A model generated the notes under the pieces. It was not told the DNA's origin. It did no database searches and worked only from the letters and a program-made list of their open reading frames with translations. The translations under genes and the position numbers were made by a program. Shown in pieces: positions 1 to 4,902 of a DNA stretch of 6,086 bases. The stretch spans positions 1 to 6,086 of the forward strand of contig JBAYNV010000135.1 in the NCBI GenBank assembly GCA_041678685.1. Reading direction: 5' to 3'. The stretch's first letter is position 1; each line of letters starts with the position of its first letter. Source of the stretch: DUPQ01 sp041678685. Lineage in GTDB: Bacteria > Bacillota > Clostridia > DUPQ01.

Positions 1-307
1 CCATCATTGCAAGCATACCCGAAAGAGGGCTTTTAAGCATCTCAATATCTGAGTCGAATATAACAGCGTACTCGGTTCCAATCATTCTTAAGCCTTTATC
101 CATGCCCTTCCCATGCCCAATATTCTCCCCGACATGAATAATTCTTGTAACAGGGGACTGAATAGAATCTAAATACGAATAACAAGAATTATATTTATCA
201 GATCCGTCAATTATTAAAATCGGCAAATCAGGATGAAAAATTCTAATAGAATTATAAGATCGTTCTATCAACTCTTTGGTATTGTATGTTATGCAAAGCC
301 CTGTCAT
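1..307 (-). CDS. GT2-family glycosyltransferase, N-terminal part (3' end outside window)
   Basis: This frame starts at the ATG at 307-305 and stays open to the left edge, giving 102 visible residues. The N-terminus (MTGLCITYNT) has the first beta strand of a GT-A fold. It is followed by LIIDGSD around residues 31-37, then NIGHGKGMDKGL at 62-73, and AVIFDSDIEM at 81-90, where DSD at 85-87 is the expected metal- and nucleotide-sugar-binding DxD motif. This order is typical of family 2 glycosyltransferases, which transfer a sugar from a nucleotide donor in the cytoplasm; donor and acceptor cannot be read from the sequence. The start is set by an ATGA overlap with the stop of the upstream glycosyltransferase at 304-306, so the gene is the next member of the same operon. 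No Shine-Dalgarno sequence precedes it. The C-terminal half, which would carry acceptor determinants and any membrane segment, is not visible. Confidence 0.85.
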   Translation of the reverse strand, partial: MTGLCITYNTKELIERSYNSIRIFHPDLPILIIDGSDKYNSCYSYLDSIQSPVTRIIHVGENIGHGKGMDKGLRMIGTEYAVIFDSDIEMLKSPLSGMLAMM

Positions 308-1017
308 TTATAGAATGATTCGTAATACTTAAAATCTTTACCAGTAAATTCCTTTAGCTTTTTCATGTCTGGATCAGGCGTCATATTATTGATCCATGTA
401 TGCCCAGCCCCGATTCCTTTTCGTCCCGGCATCCCTTTAATTCCGACTGCCAAATCTCCGTCATTAAAAAGATTCTTATTTTTTATATATTTGAAAAGTG
501 CAAGATCAATAAACTTCTCGCTGTATATTTTTTCAAGTATTGGAATAGCTTTTTTTGTAAATACAGTCTGAAATAAAGACGACCACCAGTCATTTCCGTT
601 TCTGATCCATCTTCTTTGAGTGACATTATAATAAATAGAATTCCTTTCCCCGGCTAATTCATAACCTTTAATCTTAGTTATCATCGCACGGATATAAGGA
701 GGGGTATAGTAATCATCATCTTCAATTATAAAGATAGGATCAGTATCGCTTAATTCAAGAGTTTTAATATAGTTAATTCCGGCTGCCATGTTACGACCTT
801 GAGTGTTTTGGCCTTCTTTCCACGAGGGCGAGGGATATAGTTTAACTATCTTCCAATTTTCCCGGAACGTTTCAGTTATAAAATCAGTCGTCCGAGGTTC
901 TGCATCGTCAATAATTATCCAAGTAACCTCACCTTTGTAATCCTGGCCTTGCATTAATTTTGCGCAAATCTCAATCTGTTGTTTCCTTGCGCCTGTTGGA
1001 GTTAATAACACTATCAT
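304..1017 (-). CDS. GT2-like (GT-A fold) glycosyltransferase with EDDD motif
   Basis: A predicted soluble glycosyltransferase of 237 residues. The N-terminus MIVLLTPTGARKQQIEIC is a GT-A first strand and loop, followed by WIIIDDAE at 33-40 and NTQGRNMAAGINYI at 71-84. The acidic cluster IIEDDDYYTPPYI at 97-109 occupies the DxD position. The C-terminal part holds FNDGDLAVGIKGMPGRKG and GIGAGH (about 184-206), a glycine-rich block I recall from phage-encoded transferases of this type (memory, not searched). The frame extends four codons upstream to an ATG at 1029, but the ATG at 1017-1015 forms an ATGA overlap with the TGA of the GT11 gene, matches the other junctions and places the fold's first strand at the N-terminus, so I prefer 1017. 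There is no signal peptide or membrane segment. Donor sugar and acceptor are unknown. Hand counts give about 34-50% GC, higher than the genes just upstream. Confidence 0.85.
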   Translation of the reverse strand: MIVLLTPTGARKQQIEICAKLMQGQDYKGEVTWIIIDDAEPRTTDFITETFRENWKIVKLYPSPSWKEGQNTQGRNMAAGINYIKTLELSDTDPIFIIEDDDYYTPPYIRAMITKIKGYELAGERNSIYYNVTQRRWIRNGNDWWSSLFQTVFTKKAIPILEKIYSEKFIDLALFKYIKNKNLFNDGDLAVGIKGMPGRKGIGAGHTWINNMTPDPDMKKLKEFTGKDFKYYESFYK

Positions 1018-1736
1018 ATTTTTATCCATTTATCTGGTACGACATCATTTGTAGCAATAGGCAATCCGGGAAGCCATTTCTTAGGAGCTACCGTAATCGC
1101 CTTTGAAAGCCATGCTCCCCACCATCCAAAAGTAGAATCTCCTATTACTAAATATTCTGCATTACTCAACAAATAAAAATCCTGTATTGGCGTTGTTGAG
1201 CAATATTCAAATCCGCTCCCTATTATCTTATATGCCTTTTCAATATTATCTGTTATAACAATTTTTCTTTTATCTGGTAATTTTTTTAATGCTTCTGTGT
1301 AATATTCCTTAGGTCTACTATTAAATCCCATAGCCAAATATTGAGAAGCATAATTGCGACAATGAATAAGAACACAATCTCTAAACGGCTCGCAAATCTT
1401 ATTCATCATAAAATAATGTCGAATAATATCCTCGCAGTGTATAAAGTATTTTTCCGATTGCATATAACCCCATATAGAAGAGTTATCAGAAATATTAAAT
1501 CCATAAAAATCTCCTTCAGGAATATCTACCGGAACATAATTACCCGGTACTAACTTTGGTAGTTTATTTGGAAAATATTTACTGTTATTCCATTCAGGGA
1601 ACCCATAATCATATCCATTCTTAATTGCAATTCCAATAGTAGAGGCAATAAAGAATAATATATTACCAAATGTATTATCTCCCCTTATATCCGCTGTCGG
1701 TCTATTATTAAACCATTCATTACGAAAAGTTATCAT
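1014..1736 (-). CDS. GT11-family glycosyltransferase (alpha-1,2-fucosyltransferase-like)
   Basis: A 240-residue protein with the layout of family GT11, whose known members transfer fucose from GDP-fucose in alpha-1,2 linkage. GDNTFGNILFFIA at 19-31 stands where GT11 proteins carry their N-terminal GLGNQ-type glycine/asparagine loop. SIWGYMQSEKYF at 87-98 matches the GYfQsEkYF block. VLIHCRNYAS at 122-131 is the motif I position, KIVITDN at 158-164 the motif II position, and IGDSTFGWWGAWLSKA at 198-213 the very characteristic motif III. Motif I is degenerate: the family's HxRRxD reads H125-C-R127-N-Y, so one Arg and the Asp are missing and donor use may differ. At 240 residues it is somewhat shorter than typical bacterial members (about 280-300). 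The frame extends to an ATG at 1763, but the ATG at 1736-1734 makes an ATGA overlap with the FkbM stop, so I chose that. No membrane segment is seen. Confidence 0.85.
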   Translation of the reverse strand: MITFRNEWFNNRPTADIRGDNTFGNILFFIASTIGIAIKNGYDYGFPEWNNSKYFPNKLPKLVPGNYVPVDIPEGDFYGFNISDNSSIWGYMQSEKYFIHCEDIIRHYFMMNKICEPFRDCVLIHCRNYASQYLAMGFNSRPKEYYTEALKKLPDKRKIVITDNIEKAYKIIGSGFEYCSTTPIQDFYLLSNAEYLVIGDSTFGWWGAWLSKAITVAPKKWLPGLPIATNDVVPDKWIKI

Positions 1737-2344
1737 TGCTTTAAATATAATGCGTCCCCCCATGTTTTGGGATCGCTATTAGTTAATACTCTTTTAAATC
1801 CATGTTCTCTTAAAAATATATCAAGTTTATTTACTATGCAACAATTTTTATACATCTCGACAAAATTAACCTCTGTATAAATATAATCAATTGTATTTAA
1901 AGTTTCAACTGCTCCTTTAAATACTTCGAGCTCATAGCCCTGTACATCAATATTAATCATGTTAAAATCATTGCGGATAAAAAGGATATTATCTAATTTA
2001 TCCATTTTAACAATCTCATTGTCGTTAAATCGAATATGCGGATACTGTTCTAAATGATATTTTGGTTCAAGTAAGGAACAGCTCTGCCCTTCATTAGCAG
2101 TTTCAATAAACATTTCTTTTATTCCTACCTCATTACCAAGAGCAATATTATATTTAACAATATTATCCGGTAGGTTCTTGACCAATTTTTCGTATGTAGA
2201 TTTTACTGGTTCAAAGAATATCATATTTTCTATTCCGTTTTCTTTATAATCAGAATACTCCTGTCCGTAGTGCGCTCCTATGTGTAATACTCCTTTAATT
2301 TGCAAATCAAAAAGAATAATTATTTTACTTAATTGTATTAACAT
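1733..2344 (-). CDS. FkbM-family SAM-dependent methyltransferase
   Basis: A 203-residue class I methyltransferase. GVLHIGAHYGQE at 18-29 is the SAM-binding motif I, FFEPV at 43-47 supplies the acidic residue after strand 2, and MINIDVQGYELEVFKGA at 129-145 is the FkbM signature, followed by YIYTEVN at 154-160 and the closing WGDALYL at 195-201. FkbM enzymes usually O-methylate hydroxyls, often on sugars, so in this setting a cap on a glycan is the natural inference. The protein is compact, starts close to motif I and has no membrane segment. It starts at the ATG at 2344-2342, two bases after the TAA of the GT25 gene; this is the only junction in the window without an overlap. Its 3' end overlaps the GT11 gene by four bases (ATGA). 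Hand-counted GC is about 28%, among the lowest in the window. Confidence 0.92.
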   Translation of the reverse strand: MLIQLSKIIILFDLQIKGVLHIGAHYGQEYSDYKENGIENMIFFEPVKSTYEKLVKNLPDNIVKYNIALGNEVGIKEMFIETANEGQSCSLLEPKYHLEQYPHIRFNDNEIVKMDKLDNILFIRNDFNMINIDVQGYELEVFKGAVETLNTIDYIYTEVNFVEMYKNCCIVNKLDIFLREHGFKRVLTNSDPKTWGDALYLKQ

Positions 2345-2346
2345 AT

Positions 2347-2928
2347 TTATCTTACATTAAATACATTTATAGTCTTTGAATAATCTCTTTGGTCTTTCTC
2401 AATATCAGAATAACCCGCTCTTTGATTAGCGACAAAAGGATATACTACAAAACAATTAAATTTATGCTGAACATCATGAGCATAAAATACATCTATTGTC
2501 TTTCTCATTCTTATAGATTCAAAGAAAGATTTATGATTATTAATTATATAATCTACAATTCTATCTGAATTAAATATTATGGTATGAGCTGCATAGCATC
2601 CCTTTAGTGTATAAAGATTTTCTGAATATTTAGTCACTTCTCCACAAAGAGTTGCACCAAGCCAAAGAGCATCCCAGTTTTCTGGAAGTTGCGATATTGC
2701 TTTCTCTACAATACTCCACGATTGAATTAAAATAGTATCATCTTCCAGTACAAGTAATGGCCTTTCTTTATATATTTTGAGAACTTCCAAATGAGATTGT
2801 GTACAACCTAACCAACCAGGATTAGCTTCAATGGCGTCAAAACGGTCAATGGGAAATGGGAATTTGTTTTCCTGAAATAAAAACATGCGATCCCTTCGTC
2901 TTGCTAAATTTATAACCACTGCTTTCAT
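2347..2928 (-). CDS. GT25-family (LPS-type) glycosyltransferase
   Basis: A 193-residue protein with the hallmarks of family GT25, which includes the LgtB/LpsA lipooligosaccharide galactosyltransferases and collagen-type transferases. It begins MKAVVINLARRRDRM (the VINL.RR.DR opening), then GWLGCTQSHLEVLK at 38-51 (family form GClxSHl), LLVLEDDTIL at 58-67 with the catalytic-site acidic triplet at 62-64, DALWLGA at 86-92, AAHTIIFN at 113-120, IDVFYAHD at 145-152 and FVANQRAGYSDIE at 165-177. Upstream in-frame ATG 2943 would add five residues, but the ATG at 2928-2926 forms the ATGA overlap with the radical SAM stop and gives the standard family N-terminus, so I use it. No signal peptide or membrane helix is visible. 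The donor is not predictable. GC is very low, about 13-30% in the lines counted. The gene ends in TAA, unlike the other complete genes here, which end in TGA. Confidence 0.92.
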   Translation of the reverse strand: MKAVVINLARRRDRMFLFQENKFPFPIDRFDAIEANPGWLGCTQSHLEVLKIYKERPLLVLEDDTILIQSWSIVEKAISQLPENWDALWLGATLCGEVTKYSENLYTLKGCYAAHTIIFNSDRIVDYIINNHKSFFESIRMRKTIDVFYAHDVQHKFNCFVVYPFVANQRAGYSDIEKDQRDYSKTINVFNVR

Positions 2929-4028
2929 AGCATTTTTGACCATGTTGTTAATGTTTCAAATGATTGTTCGTAAGTATAAAATGGTGCTCCAGATTCCAAA
3001 TAGACATTATCGTTAAATCCATATTCTTTTGCTTTTTCATATATTGCCGTCTTTGGAAGTATCCAGCAAATATTAGGGCCATATTGTGTTATCCTGCTTT
3101 TAATCCTATTACGATGGGTCTCCTCTATATCCTTGAAAGAATCCCCTGGTAGTCCTACAATAAATAGGCTCATGGTAGCAATTCCAGCATTATTAGCACA
3201 TTCAACTCCTTTAAGCATTTTTTCAACTGTTGTTTTTTTATTCATCCTGTTTAGAGCTTCTTGGCTGAGAGATTCAATACCTAAATGAATTTTTCTACAT
3301 CCCGACTCTTTTAATATTTTACAAAGATTGTCTGTTAATGACTCTGCTCTTGCCTGACACTCCCATTGAAAAGACTTATCCAAATGAGAACATATTTCTT
3401 TGACGCGTTCTTTATTTACTAAAAAATTATCATCATGGAAGAGACAAGAATTAAATCCTTCTTTTTTTCTTTGCTCAATTTCTTTAATCACATTATTTGC
3501 TGATCTCATGAACCATTTATGATGCCAAAAGTTTGTCGACCCACAAAAGCAGCAATCAAATGGACAACCCCTTGAAGACACTATAATAGTACCGTGAGGG
3601 CTATTATATTTAAAACCCGTATAATCAGGAAATGGTAAATCATTAATTGTAGGAAAATATTTATGTTCTACATCTTTAACAATATTATTCCGATTACCAT
3701 TTATTATATCTATAATAGCATTTTCTCCTTCTCCAATAACTACCTGATCGTATCCTATTAATAACATTTGTTCGGGAAGTGCAGAAGGATGATGACCTCC
3801 ACATATTAAATGCCCTTTTATCTTATCACGTATTTGTCTGGCATATTTGACAGAGAATGAATGAAAAGAAACTCCTGTAATATCATATTGCTCATTATCC
3901 GCCATTGCTTCTGATAAATCCTTTACCACAACATCAATGCCGTACCATTTTAAAGCTGATTGAAGATAACCTATTGATGGAGGAGGAAGTTCTTTGCTTT
4001 CCCACGGATTTATAAGCAATACTCTCAT
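2925..4028 (-). CDS. Radical SAM enzyme with N-terminal B12-binding-type domain
   Basis: A class B radical SAM protein of 367 residues from the ATG at 4028-4026; the preceding codon GTG at 4031 would add one residue (numbering below includes it). Residues 1-105 form a cobalamin-binding-type Rossmann domain: VLLINPW opening, YDITGVSFHS at 49-58, LICGGHHPSALPEQ at 75-88, VVIGEGE at 97-103. No clear DxHxxG cobalamin-ligand motif is seen, as in many of these enzymes. The core begins at SSRGCPFDCCFCGSTNFW (152-169), with the [4Fe-4S] cysteines C156, C160 and C163 (CxxxCxxC). FHDDNFLVNKERV at 198-210, LGIESLSQEALNRMNKK at 250-266 and LFIVGLPGDS at 289-298 are the usual TIM-barrel blocks. The C-terminal tail after 300 is short, without extra cysteine clusters. 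The enzyme would generate a 5'-deoxyadenosyl radical; its substrate is unknown. Position between two glycosyltransferases suggests a sugar or the modified polymer, by inference. Confidence 0.93.
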   Translation of the reverse strand: MRVLLINPWESKELPPPSIGYLQSALKWYGIDVVVKDLSEAMADNEQYDITGVSFHSFSVKYARQIRDKIKGHLICGGHHPSALPEQMLLIGYDQVVIGEGENAIIDIINGNRNNIVKDVEHKYFPTINDLPFPDYTGFKYNSPHGTIIVSSRGCPFDCCFCGSTNFWHHKWFMRSANNVIKEIEQRKKEGFNSCLFHDDNFLVNKERVKEICSHLDKSFQWECQARAESLTDNLCKILKESGCRKIHLGIESLSQEALNRMNKKTTVEKMLKGVECANNAGIATMSLFIVGLPGDSFKDIEETHRNRIKSRITQYGPNICWILPKTAIYEKAKEYGFNDNVYLESGAPFYTYEQSFETLTTWSKML

Positions 4029-4031
4029 CAC
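4025..4031 (-). other. Tandem-stop / restart junction GTGATGA
   Basis: Read on the minus strand, the seven bases GTGATGA hold two in-frame stops for the glycosyltransferase (TGA TGA) and two candidate starts for the radical SAM gene (GTG at 4031, ATG at 4028). No Shine-Dalgarno sequence lies close upstream (AATAAA precedes it), so ribosomes finishing the first gene most likely restart here. The ATG gives the more usual MRVLLINPW N-terminus. Confidence 0.6.
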
Positions 4032-4672
4032 TTTATTAATCGTATTTTTCCGGATGAACTGTCATTTGCTGATCTAAAATAATATTTATCTTCCTCAGAT
4101 AAACTGTTAAAATCAATGTAATACCACGGCACATGTTTACAGGTGTAAGGTCTATTTGTTCTTATTGCTGAATGAGAATACCAAGTAACGCCAGCACGAT
4201 AAAGCGCAAATGTTGTATCGGTATCCGCATAGAAATATTTTTCATCCAAAGCATTTTTCCAGTACTTAGCTTCATGGCCCCGGATATAATTACCTTCCGG
4301 TGAATTTGGAAGATCATTTATTTCAAGAGACAAAGCGCATTTATCAAATTGAGGATATTTAGTAAGTCCTTCCTGCATAACTTTTAAAAAGTCATCAGGG
4401 ACACCGGATAAATCCAAGTCTGGATCTGTTACGATATATTCGCCTGTAATCCCTAATTTATTTAAAATACCCTGTTCCCAAATTACTCTATGTCCATAAT
4501 TCTTGTCCATATGAATTACCCGATAAGGACAAAGGCTCGCATAATATTCAATTAATATCGGATAATCCGAGTGATTATCAATAATAATAGGCTCAACTCC
4601 ATGAGTGAAAAGCCAATCAGCCATTCCAGACGGAAGCTTTAAACGATTGTAGTTAATGATTAATGCTTTCAT
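4028..4672 (-). CDS. Small GT-A-like glycosyltransferase
   Basis: A 214-residue soluble protein. The N-terminus MKALIINYNRLKLPSGMADW has a GT-A first strand, EPIIIDNHSDYPILIEYY at 27-44 the second strand and donor-binding region, VIHMDKNYGHRVIWEQG at 52-68 a conserved linker, and YIVTDPDLDLSGVPDDF at 79-95 the DxD region (D83 and D85). YADTDTTFALYR at 148-159 and KHVPWYYIDFNSLSEEDKYY at 179-198 resemble a transferase family often found in phage and polysaccharide clusters (recognised from memory, not searched). A nucleotide-sugar transferase role is likely; donor and acceptor are unknown. The start at 4672-4670 is an ATGA overlap with the upstream small gene. The gene ends in tandem in-frame stops TGATGA (4030-4025), and the following radical SAM start lies inside them. 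No membrane segment is seen. It is the first sugar-related gene after the tail module. Confidence 0.82.
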   Translation of the reverse strand: MKALIINYNRLKLPSGMADWLFTHGVEPIIIDNHSDYPILIEYYASLCPYRVIHMDKNYGHRVIWEQGILNKLGITGEYIVTDPDLDLSGVPDDFLKVMQEGLTKYPQFDKCALSLEINDLPNSPEGNYIRGHEAKYWKNALDEKYFYADTDTTFALYRAGVTWYSHSAIRTNRPYTCKHVPWYYIDFNSLSEEDKYYFRSANDSSSGKIRLIK

Positions 4673-4902
4673 AGTTCAGTTTCCATTCGCTTTTTGATCT
4701 GCCAAGCCCATGACCGGTCTTTTATTCCGCAGTCAATAGCCGCAAAATCCAAAGCGTTAGTTGTTTTGTTTCCGATTCTCTTGTAATAATCATACCTTGC
4801 GTACATTTGCCAGTGTTTGAGGGTAGAAGATGAGATTAATCCTATGCGGATTTCCTTCTTAATAGTATCAATATTGTCCGAAATATAGTTAAAAAGCGTC
4901 AT
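4669..4902 (-). CDS. Small protein, possible helix-turn-helix, function unknown
   Basis: A 77-residue, basic and probably mostly helical protein that I cannot name. Residues 1-30 form an amphipathic segment (MTLFNYISDNIDTIKKEIR, then GLISSSTLKHW). A tyrosine-rich stretch follows (YARYDYYKRIG, 34-44). Residues 46-73 (KTTNALDFAAIDCG, then IKDRSWAWQIKKRM) could be a helix-turn-helix: helix, short turn at DCGIKD, then a recognition-like helix with Trp and Lys/Arg. Short HTH proteins of this shape occur in Bacteroidota phages (memory, unsearched). It is a genuine gene by context: its start overlaps the tape-measure stop and its stop overlaps the first glycosyltransferase start, both as ATGA, with no frame disruption. 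It might be a DNA-binding regulator, or a tail assembly accessory protein given its place after the tape-measure gene. No Shine-Dalgarno sequence is evident; coupling to the upstream gene is likely. Confidence 0.75.
   Translation of the reverse strand: MTLFNYISDNIDTIKKEIRIGLISSSTLKHWQMYARYDYYKRIGNKTTNALDFAAIDCGIKDRSWAWQIKKRMETEL

Noticed and set aside
1861..1868. Minus-strand TAATTTTG matching the Bacteroidota -7 promoter pattern TAnnTTTG.
   Set aside because: It lies inside the FkbM coding region, lacks a TTTG at the expected -33 spacing, and is likely by chance in AT-rich DNA.
1..4672. Glycosylation of hypermodified phage DNA as the main function.
   Set aside because: No DNA hydroxymethylase, kinase or related base-modifying gene is in the window, and several diverse transferases plus FkbM fit an oligosaccharide better; it stays only a remote possibility.
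1..4672. A standard host O-antigen or capsule locus.
   Set aside because: The cassette is coupled to a tail-like gene and has no visible flippase, polymerase, initiating transferase or nucleotide-sugar genes.
2920..4674. Identical 11-base sequence (CTATGAAAGCA on the minus strand) at the starts of the GT25 gene and the first glycosyltransferase.
   Set aside because: Both proteins simply begin MKA after an upstream Leu codon and TGA; the similarity stops outside these bases, so a functional repeat is not supported.
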